DNA of 64,000 nucleotides from positions 1 to 64,000 of the forward strand of contig CANLMN010000001.1 of the NCBI GenBank assembly GCA_947492105.1. The letters run 5' to 3'. A program made the translations under genes and the position numbers. Under the pieces are notes generated by a model. It made no database searches. It saw only the letters and a list, made by a program, of their open reading frames with translations, and was not told where the DNA came from. Origin of the DNA: an uncultured Aquimarina sp. Lineage in GTDB: Bacteria; Bacteroidota; Bacteroidia; Flavobacteriales; Flavobacteriaceae. Shown here piece by piece: positions 19,701 to 27,408 of the stretch; the stretch's first letter is position 1, and every line of letters begins with the position of its first letter.

Positions 19701-19893
19701 CATCACCAGTTGTAAGTTCTATACTGAAGTTTCCGTCAAAATCAGACTGAACCCCTCTACTTGTCCCTTTGACCTGAATATTAACACCAGGGAGTGGAGC
19801 ACCGTGCGAATCTGTGACAACCCCACCTATTGGGGTTTGCCCAAATACGGATAAAGGTAATACTGCTAACAGTAGTAATAATAATTTCTTCAT
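16771..19893 (-). CDS. SusC/RagA-family TonB-dependent outer-membrane receptor
   Basis: 1040 residues. Signal peptide (1-18); carboxypeptidase-regulatory-like beta domain (about 22-92, GVVTDSHGAPLPGVN); TonB-box-like DEVVLTGY at 98-105; plug domain (about 110-225, with VRIRGFGTVNDNDPLYIIDG and the SusC-type ILKDASAASIFG); then a beta-barrel ending in the aromatic strand SLLLGLSASF. It should import oligosaccharides across the outer membrane using TonB energy, with the SusD encoded just downstream. It is the first gene of the locus. No sensor/regulator (hybrid two-component system, SusR, ECF/anti-sigma pair) is adjacent. Confidence 0.96.
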   Translation of the reverse strand: MKKLLLLLLAVLPLSVFGQTPIGGVVTDSHGAPLPGVNIQVKGTSRGVQSDFDGNFSIELTTGDVLLFSYVGFVVKEVTYASQQSLSVTMEEDTASLDEVVLTGYTKQSTRDIVSSVSVIQADDFIATSPVSLEQALQGQASGITVGAEGGPGGKAAVRIRGFGTVNDNDPLYIIDGTQSTADLNDINPADIKSIQILKDASAASIFGVRASNGVIVIETKKGSRNQKTTFSVDSYVGVDYIPRSAFPDLANPQQLANADWQAHFNTVRGDSDPSNDNTPPSNQQFGSGPTPVLPNYITPAGSQTADESQYREDNRITRANKSGTDWFDEFYNAAVVQNTNISMAGGSETSNYYWAVGLLDQQGVGLETNFNRYNTRLNSSHEINNRFRMGENFNFAYTEKVEAVNNQNEGGVVGQLYRIHPLIPVRDVAGNFAGTQSPGLGNGANPIAVAFNNRNNKDKRFRVLGNMFAELDIIDGLTMKTNLGLEYLHSDFSVFNPPSPQNEAAVFNNALTEFSSTFTRTIWTNALTYNKKIGAHDFNIFGGLEFQKANLESISATRTTLLFNEPENFIYLNLGTDGIANSGTGGKGALFSAFTKIDYKFDDKYIFGFTLRRDESSSFSESNRTDYFPAVSAGWRVSNEDFLSDSSAITDLKIIGSYGELGNERIPLRLANQYTSGLDFINYPNGNTSLATGYYLASRGNPDLKWETTKTLNFGFDVTFFNELNLKFDWYTADTEDMLINSPQDPAVFGDVNTIFKNIGVMNNTGIDLGVGYGHKTASGFNYDIQVNLSHYKNEVVELDPDKSNVFLAGSESFGQTISRTAAGEPLASFYGLVSEGLDENGRIKFKDVDGDGVFDQDKDRDFIGNPHPDFTYGINFSADYKSFDVSLLIQGSQGNDIYNFTKYFTETNVFPGQKSLDYINAWTPSNTGASVPALTTDSDVIGLESSVSSHFVEDGSYLRLKNIQFGYSLPDTFIESIKMDKLRIYIQAKNILTITGYEGLDPEISIQDFDGGSNSDIGIDRGAYPISRSLLLGLSASF

Positions 19894-20824
19894 ACTTTAC
19901 GTTTTTGTGTTTAAAAACCAAACTCCTCCTCATCTCCATCGTTTGAATAAATTTTGAAGGATTTGATACGATAAATTGATAATCAATTAATGTTTTACAT
20001 GTCGAATTTACATTTTTTAACCAGTTTAAAGCCAAAATCAGAATCTATACAGAATTAATGTTTTGTATATAAAAACTGAATAAATGATTAAAAAAGCTTG
20101 TTAAATAAAATCGTAACTAATTGATTTACATCTATTAAATACAAATAAATCATCATTATCAAAAACTTATCCAAAACGAATCAAAATTACAATCCAGATA
20201 ACATGTTAAGATTATATTAATAAAATATTACAGCAAATTTAACAGGTCTATCAACAATAAACGCAAATATAACTATTTCATGTAACTACCTAAAAACAAA
20301 TACCTTACATAATTTACAGTAAAACCGTAATTTTCAAATTCATATTTATTTTACCTAGAATACAGCCTAACAAAACAACTCTATACATATCAGCTCTATA
20401 CGATAGTCGTACAACAAAAAAACCAAAAACCTAACTCACAACAACTTACATATCACACCAAACTTCCATTTATGTCTTTTATCCTCTCTTACTTATTTTC
20501 AAGAGTATATCTAGCCAAATCATCAAAAATCAAAGTCCGATCATTTTAGTAAGGTTTTTTGGAACTATACTCAAAAAAAATACACCTCACAGACCTAACA
20601 TCCGATCAAAGGATAATCCCTATAGAAAAGAATATGCGTGCACCCTCTCTAATTATATAATATCAAAATCACCTCATTGCACATCAGTTCTAAAAACAAA
20701 CTAGCATTACTAAGCTAAAACTACCTATCATTTGAAATTACTACAACAAACCGTCTCTTCTGCTACTAGATCTCTTGGATAAAAAATACTGCAACTATAA
20801 TCATCCTTTGACCTTCTTATACGA
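19894..20824. other. Long gene-free region upstream of susC
   Basis: About 930 bases before the first repeat and about 1430 to carB. Very AT-rich, with many short A and T runs and stop codons in all frames. I see no convincing ORF. It should contain the susC promoter, and is long enough to hold an unusual leader or decayed gene, but nothing specific was recognised. Confidence 0.4.
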
Positions 20825-20963
20825 GCATTCAAAAAATAATTACAGGCTAATAATTAGGGTCTTTTTTACTCTGTTTTTCACTAGAAAATTAAACCGTAGC
20901 TACGGACAAGCTCAAATTTTATAGTTCAAATTATTTTGGTCTACAATTACATTGTAACTGGTA
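20825..20963. repeat. Family B MITE-like repeat (B2)
   Basis: About 139 bp. Left CATTCAAAAAATAATTACAG, interior AGAAAATTAAACCGTAGCTA, right ACATTGTAACTGGTA. It is shorter than B1 because the CTAGCGAAAAATAGTT block is missing. About 50 bases before family A copy A3. Confidence 0.7.
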
Positions 20964-21015
20964 ATATTTAAAGAAACTTATCGATCAATTTTTGCATAGT
21001 ATAACTCAACAAATG

Positions 21016-21185
21016 ATACCATATCAATAGAGCTATACTATGTCGCATATCGACTTGTTCTTTTTCCATCTAAATACCTTGTTCATATATTCCATAGCTA
21101 AGGCTATGCAATAGCATCACCGTGTTTTTACATAAAAAAAAATAACAGTGTCATTAATACGAATTTACATATCTAAATTGGTATT
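21016..21185. repeat. Family A MITE-like repeat (A3)
   Basis: About 170 bp. Slightly altered left end ATACCATATCAATAGAGCTA, core CTTGTTCTTTTTCCATCTAA, palindrome CATAGCTAAGGCTATG, right end CTAAATTGGTAT. Ends about 75 bases before the carB terminator. Confidence 0.8.
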
Positions 21186-21260
21186 ATTCTCGTACTAAAA
21201 TTAGAGCATTTAGCTTTTTTTGACAACAAACACAAAACCCAACCGATAGTGGTCAAAAAA

Positions 21261-21297
21261 AAAGTCCTTTGAAAATTTATCATTTTCAAAGGACTTT
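21261..21297 (-). terminator. carB intrinsic terminator
   Basis: A perfect 16-base stem AAAGTCCTTTGAAAAT / ATTTTCAAAGGACTTT with a 5-base loop (TTATC). The adjacent A-run on the plus strand (about 21255-21263) gives the U-tract for a minus-strand transcript. It lies 27 bases after the carB stop. Confidence 0.9.
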
Positions 21298-21323
21298 GAT
21301 TTAATTTAATAGAAAAAACTTCT

Positions 21324-24176
21324 CTATTTACTTAAGTACATTTTACGTCTTGAATATAAGTCATAAAATTCATCATCCTTAAGACTATCTATAAATAGAA
21401 TGCTCTCTCCTGTACTTTTCATCTCTGGACCTAATTTCTTATTTACATTAGGAAATTTATTAAAAGAGAATACCGGTTGTTTGATTGCATAACCATCAAG
21501 ATGCGGTTTGAAATCGAAGTCTGTTACTTTCTTTTCTCCTAACATCACTTTGGCAGCATAATTCACATAAGGCTCTCCATAAGCTTTTGCGATAAAAGGT
21601 ACCGTTCTTGATGCTCTTGGGTTTGCTTCTATAATATAAACCTTGTCATCTTTGATCGCAAATTGAATATTAATTAGTCCAACAGTTTTAAGAGCAAGTG
21701 CTATAGCCTTGGTATGATCCTTTATTTGCTGCAGAACAAACTCTCCCAAATTAAACGGTGGCAATGTTGCATTAGAATCACCAGAATGTATTCCACAAGG
21801 CTCTATATGCTCCATTATCCCAATAATGTACACATTCTCACCATCGCAGATAGCATCAGCTTCTGCCTCTATTGCTCCATCAAGATAGTTATCTAATAAA
21901 AGTTTGTTATTCGGTATTCTACGAAGCAAATCTACAACATGAGATTCTAACTCTTCTTTGTTGATAACAATCTTCATTCCTTGACCTCCCAAAACATAGG
22001 AAGGTCTTACCAAAATCGGAAAATCCAACTCATCCGCCAATGCAAGAGCTTCATCAGCATTTTCTGCAACTCCAAAATCAGGATACGGTATATTATTATC
22101 TTTCAATAATTTAGAAAAACTACCACGATCTTCTGCCAAATCTAGTGCTTGGAAACTTGTTCCCATAATTTTGACACCATAGCGTTCCAATTTTTCTGCT
22201 AATTTTAGTGCTGTCTGCCCTCCAAGCTGTACAATGACCCCTTCTGGTTTTTCATGACGAATAATGTCATAAATATGTTCCCAAAATACAGGTTCGAAAT
22301 ATAATTTGTCCGCTACATCAAAATCTGTTGAAACCGTTTCTGGATTACAATTAATCATAATCGTTTCATAACCACATTCTGCAGCTGCCAAAACTCCATG
22401 AACACAACAATAATCAAACTCAATTCCTTGTCCAATACGGTTGGGACCAGATCCCAATACTACAATTTTCTTTTTATCAGTTACAACACTTTCGTTATCT
22501 GTATAAATAGTTCCATCAGGTTTTTCTACAGTTGCCTCAAAAGTGGAATAGTAATATGGTGTTTGCGCTTTGAACTCTGCCGCACATGTATCTACCAATT
22601 TATATACTCTGTTGATCCCAAAATCTGAACGCTTGGTATACACTTGACTTTCTAGACACCCTAACATATGTGCTATTTGACGATCTGCAAAACCTTTTTG
22701 TTTTGCCTCTAGCAATAACTCTTTAGTTACTGAATCAATAGTATAAGTACTAATCTCTTTGTCCAATAGATTTAGTTCCTCATATTGTTTCAAGAACCAC
22801 ATGTCAATTTTAGTAATTTCATGAATTCTACTGAGCGGAATCCCCATTTGAATGGCATCATAAATTACAAACACACGATCCCAACTAGCATGTTTCAGCT
22901 TACTAATTACTTGCTCATAATTTTTATATCCTTTTCCATCTGCTCCCAATCCATTTCTTTTGATCTCCAAAGATTGCGTTGCCTTATGCAAAGCCTCTTG
23001 AAAAGACCTTCCGATTCCCATAACCTCTCCAACAGATTTCATCTGTAAACCTAACTCTCTATCAGATCCTTCAAACTTATCAAAGTTCCATCGAGGAATC
23101 TTGACTATCACATAATCCAATGTTGGCTCAAACAAAGCCGAAGTCGATTTGGTAATTTGATTATCCAATTCATCCAAAGTGTATCCAATAGCTAATTTTG
23201 CAGCTATTTTTGCAATAGGATACCCTGTAGCTTTAGACGCCAATGCTGAAGAACGAGAAACACGAGGATTAATTTCTATAGCAATAATATCTTCTTTTTC
23301 GTCAGGACTTACAGCAAACTGTACATTACATCCTCCGGCAAAATCACCGATACTGCGCATCATGTGGATCGCCATATCTCTCATTCTTTGGAAAGTGCGA
23401 TCACTCAACGTCATTGCAGGTGCTACAGTAATCGAATCTCCAGTATGAATCCCCATAGGATCCATATTTTCAATCGTACAAATAATTACTACATTATCGT
23501 TATCGTCACGTAATAACTCTAACTCATATTCTTTCCAACCTAATAAGGCCTTATCAATCATAACCTCATGAATCGGAGAAATCTCCAAACCACGAGTCAA
23601 TAATTCATCAAAATCTTTTTCTTCATACACAATAGACGCTCCATCACCCCCTAAGGTATATGACGCACGGATAACCAACGGAAAACCAAATTCTTGTGCT
23701 ATTTCCTTTCCTTTGAGAAAAGAACCCGCTGTAGCTTGAGGCGCCATTGGAATTCCAATTTTCAGCATCAACTCACGAAACTGTTCTCTATCCTCTGTAA
23801 TATTGATTGCATCAATATCGACTCCTATAATTTCTACATCAAAATCTTTCCAGATTCCTTTCTCATCCGCTTCGATACAAAGATTCAATGCGGTTTGTCC
23901 TCCCATTGTAGGCAACACTGCATCAATATTGGGGTGATTTTTCAAAATCTCAATAATCGACTTCGTATTCAACGGCTTGAGATAAACATGATCCGCCATT
24001 GAAGGATCAGTCATAATCGTTGCAGGATTGGAATTGATAAGGATAGTTTCGATACCGTCTTCTCGTAGCGAACGTAGTGCTTGTGTACCAGAATAATCAA
24101 ATTCACAGGCTTGTCCTATAATTATAGGTCCAGAGCCGATGATTAAAATACTTTTGAGTTGTGGATGCTTAGGCAT
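21324..24176 (-). CDS. carB: Carbamoyl-phosphate synthase large subunit, lacking the allosteric domain
   Basis: 950 residues. Two homologous ATP-grasp halves make carbamoyl phosphate from bicarbonate, ATP and glutamine-derived ammonia for pyrimidine and arginine synthesis. The first half opens KSILIIGSGPIIIGQACEFD and the second KKIVVLGSGPNRIGQGIEFD. The GGQTALNL and GGQTALKL motifs and the NPRVSRSSALASKATGYPIA segment are clear. Length matters: E. coli CarB is about 1073 residues, and here the protein stops at KSTGESILFIDSL...YLSK, just where the MGS-like UMP/ornithine-binding domain would start. carA is not adjacent. rpmH lies upstream on the same strand with a hairpin between. Confidence 0.96.
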   Translation of the reverse strand: MPKHPQLKSILIIGSGPIIIGQACEFDYSGTQALRSLREDGIETILINSNPATIMTDPSMADHVYLKPLNTKSIIEILKNHPNIDAVLPTMGGQTALNLCIEADEKGIWKDFDVEIIGVDIDAINITEDREQFRELMLKIGIPMAPQATAGSFLKGKEIAQEFGFPLVIRASYTLGGDGASIVYEEKDFDELLTRGLEISPIHEVMIDKALLGWKEYELELLRDDNDNVVIICTIENMDPMGIHTGDSITVAPAMTLSDRTFQRMRDMAIHMMRSIGDFAGGCNVQFAVSPDEKEDIIAIEINPRVSRSSALASKATGYPIAKIAAKLAIGYTLDELDNQITKSTSALFEPTLDYVIVKIPRWNFDKFEGSDRELGLQMKSVGEVMGIGRSFQEALHKATQSLEIKRNGLGADGKGYKNYEQVISKLKHASWDRVFVIYDAIQMGIPLSRIHEITKIDMWFLKQYEELNLLDKEISTYTIDSVTKELLLEAKQKGFADRQIAHMLGCLESQVYTKRSDFGINRVYKLVDTCAAEFKAQTPYYYSTFEATVEKPDGTIYTDNESVVTDKKKIVVLGSGPNRIGQGIEFDYCCVHGVLAAAECGYETIMINCNPETVSTDFDVADKLYFEPVFWEHIYDIIRHEKPEGVIVQLGGQTALKLAEKLERYGVKIMGTSFQALDLAEDRGSFSKLLKDNNIPYPDFGVAENADEALALADELDFPILVRPSYVLGGQGMKIVINKEELESHVVDLLRRIPNNKLLLDNYLDGAIEAEADAICDGENVYIIGIMEHIEPCGIHSGDSNATLPPFNLGEFVLQQIKDHTKAIALALKTVGLINIQFAIKDDKVYIIEANPRASRTVPFIAKAYGEPYVNYAAKVMLGEKKVTDFDFKPHLDGYAIKQPVFSFNKFPNVNKKLGPEMKSTGESILFIDSLKDDEFYDLYSRRKMYLSK

Positions 24177-24215
24177 GTATATAAAATTGAATATGGAAAT
24201 TACTTAACATAAAAA

Positions 24216-24243
24216 AAGGCGTTACCTCTAAAAGTAACACCTT
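24216..24243 (-). terminator. rpmH intrinsic terminator
   Basis: A 10-base stem AAGGCGTTAC / GTAACACCTT with one wobble pair and an 8-base loop. A 7-base A-run on the plus strand (24211-24217) supplies the U-tract for a minus-strand transcript. It lies between the rpmH stop (24267) and the carB start (24176), so carB is probably transcribed mostly from its own promoter or by read-through. Confidence 0.8.
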
Positions 24244-24266
24244 AATATATTTTGATCGACCAAACA

Positions 24267-24428
24267 CTAGTGTTTATGTCTTAGTTCTGAAGATACTGAC
24301 AACTTCTTTCTACCCTTAGCTCTTCTACGAGCAAGGACTTTTCTACCATTAGCAGATGCCATACGTTCTCTAAAACCGTGTTTGTTCTTTCTCTTTCTCT
24401 TCGATGGTTGAAATGTTCTCTTACTCAT
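24267..24428 (-). CDS. rpmH: 50S ribosomal protein L34
   Basis: 53-residue basic protein read directly from the minus strand. It begins [20 protein letters not shown], continues with the L34 core [20 protein letters not shown], and ends SSELRHKH before TAG. This is the normal length and pattern of bacterial L34, a structural protein of the large ribosomal subunit. A well-formed Bacteroidota promoter lies about 75-100 bases upstream and a terminator hairpin directly downstream, so it looks monocistronic. In many bacteria rpmH sits beside rnpA and dnaA; here it is next to carB. Confidence 0.97.
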   Translation of the reverse strand: MSKRTFQPSKRKRKNKHGFRERMASANGRKVLARRRAKGRKKLSVSSELRHKH

Positions 24429-24500
24429 TGTTAGCTATCTTATATATCTTCTTGAATATCTTAAATGTCATTAGTTAAAACCATTGGCTAAAACTGCGGG

Positions 24501-24531
24501 CAAATATACGAAGAGTTTTTACTTTGACAAA
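24501..24531 (-). promoter_or_regulatory. rpmH promoter (-33 TTTG, -7 TATATTTG)
   Basis: On the minus strand, TTTG (plus-strand CAAA at 24528-24531), a 19-base spacer, then TATATTTG (plus-strand CAAATATA at 24501-24508). This matches the Bacteroidota primary sigma consensus TTTG-N19-TAnnTTTG. The predicted start lies about 65 bases upstream of the rpmH ATG. Confidence 0.75.
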
Positions 24532-24564
24532 CCCAAATATCAAAAAATATAGAATTGTTTTTAC

Positions 24565-24572
24565 TACCTTTG
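24565..24572 (+). promoter_or_regulatory. -7 element TACCTTTG upstream of the 171-residue TPR-like gene
   Basis: Matches TAnnTTTG and lies 29 bases before the ATG at 24602. No clear -33 TTG at the usual spacing was found, so the call rests on the -7 element and its position. Confidence 0.5.
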
Positions 24573-24601
24573 CCGTTTATTAAAAATAGCATCATACATA
24601 T

Positions 24602-25117
24602 ATGTATAATAAAAACATAAAAATTATTCTCGCAGCCGTTGTTATCGCAGTAGCTATATGGCAATTTATAGAAGGATATATAGGTAATGGAATTTTATTT
24701 TTATTGCTTGCTTCTATTTTTGTTTTTTTATATTTCAAAAACGAGATCATCTTATTGGCCTTTATGAAATTACGTAAACAAGATTTCCCTGGCGCTCAAC
24801 AATGGCTTCATAAAATCAAAAATCCTGAGGCTGCTTTGACTACAAAACAATTAGGTTACTTCAATTATCTACATGGAATCATGCTATCCCAAACAAATAT
24901 GGGACAATCCGAAAAATACTTAAGAAAAGCCATTAAACTCGGACTATCAATGGATCATGATTTGGCAATTGCAAAACTAAATCTTGCTGGTATTGCCATG
25001 ACAAAAAGACGAAAACGTGAGGCACAAACGCTACTCACTGAAGCAAAAAAATTGGACAAACATGGCATGCTCAAGGAACAAATGACTATGATGAAGCAAC
25101 AAATGAAGAAAATTTAA
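24602..25117 (+). CDS. Membrane-anchored TPR-like protein, function unknown
   Basis: 171 residues. Two hydrophobic helices lie at about 7-25 and 29-52, followed by a soluble helical tail with TPR-like pairs (the QLGYFNYLHGIMLSQTNMGQ segment, then DLAIAKLNLAGIAMTKRRKR). The end is a lysine/methionine-rich helix. It probably sits in the inner membrane with the helical repeats in the cytoplasm as a protein-binding surface. Conserved hypothetical proteins of this layout occur in flavobacteria, but I cannot assign a function. Divergent from rpmH. Confidence 0.7.
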   Translation: MYNKNIKIILAAVVIAVAIWQFIEGYIGNGILFLLLASIFVFLYFKNEIILLAFMKLRKQDFPGAQQWLHKIKNPEAALTTKQLGYFNYLHGIMLSQTNMGQSEKYLRKAIKLGLSMDHDLAIAKLNLAGIAMTKRRKREAQTLLTEAKKLDKHGMLKEQMTMMKQQMKKI

Positions 25118-25302
25118 CTTCTATAACGCTCTACTTACAACCTTTTTGCTCTTTTCAATGCTTACGAATTACGGTTTAACCGTAAAATAGTTCACTGTTG
25201 AATTTTGCTACTACTCCGTCAAAAAAAGAGCACAAAAATTGTTATTTATCTTATAATTATGTACTTTCCTCGGTAATATTACGTTATATCGTTAAATAAA
25301 CT

Positions 25303-25310
25303 TACTTTTG
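25303..25310 (+). promoter_or_regulatory. -7 element TACTTTTG that decides the start of the redoxin-like gene
   Basis: Matches TAnnTTTG. It overlaps a possible upstream TTG start at 25308, which would therefore not be in the transcript. This supports the ATG at 25332 as the true start. Confidence 0.55.
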
Positions 25311-25331
25311 CAAAAGCGTAAAATATATTAT

Positions 25332-26279
25332 ATGAAGAGATTACTGTTACTATTGTCTACAGTTTTTGTGATGCAAAATGCTATCGGTCAAGAAGAAGAA
25401 CAAGATCTTGTTTATTTTTCAGAAATGATCTCATTGAATTTGCAGAAATACAAAATCAATAGTAATACGGCATATCAGCGGAATAATCTAGAGCGCGCAG
25501 AATTCTTGTTTGACTCTTTGGTACAAAATGTTTTAGTAGGCACACAATTGGATGACTTCAAAGTATCTACTCTTGCCAATAAATCTGGAAAAAAGAAACC
25601 TATTCTTGGATATGAGAAGCCCCTATTTTTACTCACCTCTGCAACTTGGTGTATCCCAGACATTGGCGAACTACCAGCACTGAACGAACTTGCACAAAAA
25701 TATCATGACCAAATTGACTTTATGGTCTTATTTTTCAATAAAAGAAGTGATGTACGAAAAGTATCCAATGACTATAGCCGTCATATAGAAATTGCATATG
25801 TTGATGAGACAGATAACAAAAGTTCTAACACTGTCAACAAACTAAAACATGTATTTGGCCTCCCAACCGCCATGTTTATCAATGAATGGGGAGAAATAAT
25901 TGATATCCAAAGAGAGGTTACACATCCCTATGGAGAAAGCGATACCAAATCTTATGAACTCCATTACAATTATATTGCAAAAGGCATCTCAATGCTCATC
26001 GCAGAATTAGAGGTAAAAGGAAGCGCACGTAAGAACAGAAACGTGACCACTTCTGAAGCAAAGGTATTTGATGCAAAAGGATTTGATCAGTACGGATTTG
26101 ACAAAAATGGCTACGATGAAAATGGATTTGACGAATTTGGTTTTAATAAAGAAGGTTTTGATAGACGTGGCTTTGATCAACTAGGATTTGATAAAGACGG
26201 TTATGACGATTACGGATTTGACAAAGAAGGATTCGATGTCAATGGACTAGATGAAAACGGGAAGAAAAAAACAAACTAA
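25332..26279 (+). CDS. Secreted redoxin-like protein with a 13-copy FDxxG repeat tail
   Basis: 315 residues from the ATG at 25332. Signal peptide (1-20, ending NAIGQ); a helical segment (about 25-70); then a thioredoxin/TlpA-like domain (about 72-225). The active-site position reads TWCIPDIGELPAL: W106-C107 is kept but the second Cys of WCxPC is Asp110. A cis-Pro-like GLPTAMFI follows. Residues 246-310 are 13 uninterrupted pentads of consensus (F/Y)DxxG, with a final LDENG and a KKKTN end. With one Cys it cannot be a standard dithiol reductase; it might be a periplasmic one-Cys redoxin or a non-catalytic scaffold. The repeat could bind Ca2+ or cell-wall material, but that is inference. Confidence 0.75.
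   Translation: MKRLLLLLSTVFVMQNAIGQEEEQDLVYFSEMISLNLQKYKINSNTAYQRNNLERAEFLFDSLVQNVLVGTQLDDFKVSTLANKSGKKKPILGYEKPLFLLTSATWCIPDIGELPALNELAQKYHDQIDFMVLFFNKRSDVRKVSNDYSRHIEIAYVDETDNKSSNTVNKLKHVFGLPTAMFINEWGEIIDIQREVTHPYGESDTKSYELHYNYIAKGISMLIAELEVKGSARKNRNVTTSEAKVFDAKGFDQYGFDKNGYDENGFDEFGFNKEGFDRRGFDQLGFDKDGYDDYGFDKEGFDVNGLDENGKKKTN
26067..26261 (+). repeat. 15-base-period coding repeat (13 FDxxG pentads)
   Basis: Thirteen in-frame 15-base units beginning TTTGATGCAAAAGGA. Codons vary synonymously (TTT GAT, TTT GAC, TTC GAT, TAC GAT, TAT GAC), so the peptide pattern is kept while the DNA has diverged. This indicates selection on the protein rather than recent slippage. Confidence 0.9.
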
Positions 26280-26458
26280 TCCCCACAAAAACTTAAACGC
26301 TCCCCCTAACGAGAGAGAATTACACAAGACAATGAATTATTTATTCTACAATGGATAAAAGGCATTAAAAACAATCAATCGCTTTCTTGCTAAGTAGCGC
26401 TTCGCTCAAAAGTTACTGAAATGTAGTTTTGCACCTATAATTACAACGCTACCAAATT

Positions 26459-26620
26459 ATACCAAACTAACTATATAATATCGCATATCGCCTTGTTCTT
26501 TTTCCATCTAAATGCTTTGTTCATAAACTCCATAGCTAAGACTCTGCAATAGCATCACGGTGTTTTTACATAAAAAAATGACAGTGTCATTAATACGAAT
26601 TTACACACCTAAATTGCTAT
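26459..26620. repeat. Family A MITE-like repeat (A4)
   Basis: About 162 bp. Left end ATACCAAACTAACTATATAA, core TTGTTCTTTTTCCATCTAAA, central CATAGCTAAGACT, ATAGCATCACGGTG, right end CCTAAATTGCTAT. It abuts family B copy B3 with essentially no spacer. Confidence 0.8.
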
Positions 26621-26786
26621 TATACCATTTAAAAAATAATTACAGACTAATAATTTGGTTCTTTTTCTGCTATTTTTTCGCTAAAAAATTAAATCGTAGC
26701 TAAGGCTATGCTTGAATTTTATAGCTCTAACTAGCAAAAAAATAGTTCAATTATTTTAGCCTACAACTACATTTTAACGGGTATTA
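26621..26786. repeat. Family B MITE-like repeat (B3)
   Basis: About 166 bp. Left end TATACCATTTAAAAAATAAT, interior AAAAATTAAATCGTAGCTAA, right end ACATTTTAACGGGTATTA. It stops about 5 bases before the stop codon of the minus-strand membrane-protein gene, so it forms that gene's 3' flank. Confidence 0.8.
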
Positions 26787-26791
26787 ATCCT

Positions 26792-27406
26792 CTAAATTTC
26801 TATTTTCTCCAACTCCTCATAATTCTTTTGCAGTTTTCGAATAAGTATACCATATACAAGGCGATAAAACAATACTATCCCTGCTACAAAAACAGCTATA
26901 CAAAACACAAAAACTACCAGAATTAGCAACTTTACACTTAGTTCATGACCCGCTAAATTTGGCTCATAAAAAACCATATGTCCAATCAAAATAACAGATA
27001 CAAGAACAAAAAAGATGACGTTAGTCCAAACATATTGCTTTACAGTTTTTCGTGTTTTAAGAATATTTTTCATGAGTACTTTAGAAGAATCTGTCGTTTT
27101 AATTCTCTTATAGTTCAAGAAAAATTGAATTGCAAAATACAACATTACTCCATAAGCGACAAAACCAACAGCAGTAATCAAATTATCATACCACTCTCCT
27201 TTGCTTTCACCTTTTAGTCCAGAAATCCGTAGTACAAAATCTAACAATGGCCAAAAAACAAATTCTAGAACGCTAATAATAAATATCCATTTAACAATTG
27301 AAGATGACTTTTTTAAATGCATCTTATATAATTGATCATATGACAACTCTGGAAGCGTATCTTCCTGTTTTTGCCAATCTTTTTTTAACAACTCTAATTC
27401 ATCCAT
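26792..27406 (-). CDS. Four-helix membrane protein paired with an ECF sigma factor
   Basis: 204 residues. A charged cytoplasmic N-terminus (about 1-36, MDELELLKKDWQKQEDTLPE) precedes four hydrophobic segments near 38-60, 74-97, 116-136 and 150-180, then a charged C-terminal tail. It starts 2 bases after the stop of the sigma factor gene, so the two are surely co-transcribed. By position it may be an anti-sigma or membrane sensor partner, but I see no standard zinc-binding anti-sigma motif (HxxxCxxC). The pairing is common in flavobacteria; the function is inferred from context only. Confidence 0.7.
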   Translation of the reverse strand: MDELELLKKDWQKQEDTLPELSYDQLYKMHLKKSSSIVKWIFIISVLEFVFWPLLDFVLRISGLKGESKGEWYDNLITAVGFVAYGVMLYFAIQFFLNYKRIKTTDSSKVLMKNILKTRKTVKQYVWTNVIFFVLVSVILIGHMVFYEPNLAGHELSVKLLILVVFVFCIAVFVAGIVLFYRLVYGILIRKLQKNYEELEKIEI

Positions 27407-27408
27407 AA

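Noticed and set aside
26067-26261. Regular repeat considered as a CRISPR or minisatellite
   Set aside because: The 15-base period is in frame, translates to FDxxG, and the units vary synonymously. No spacers.
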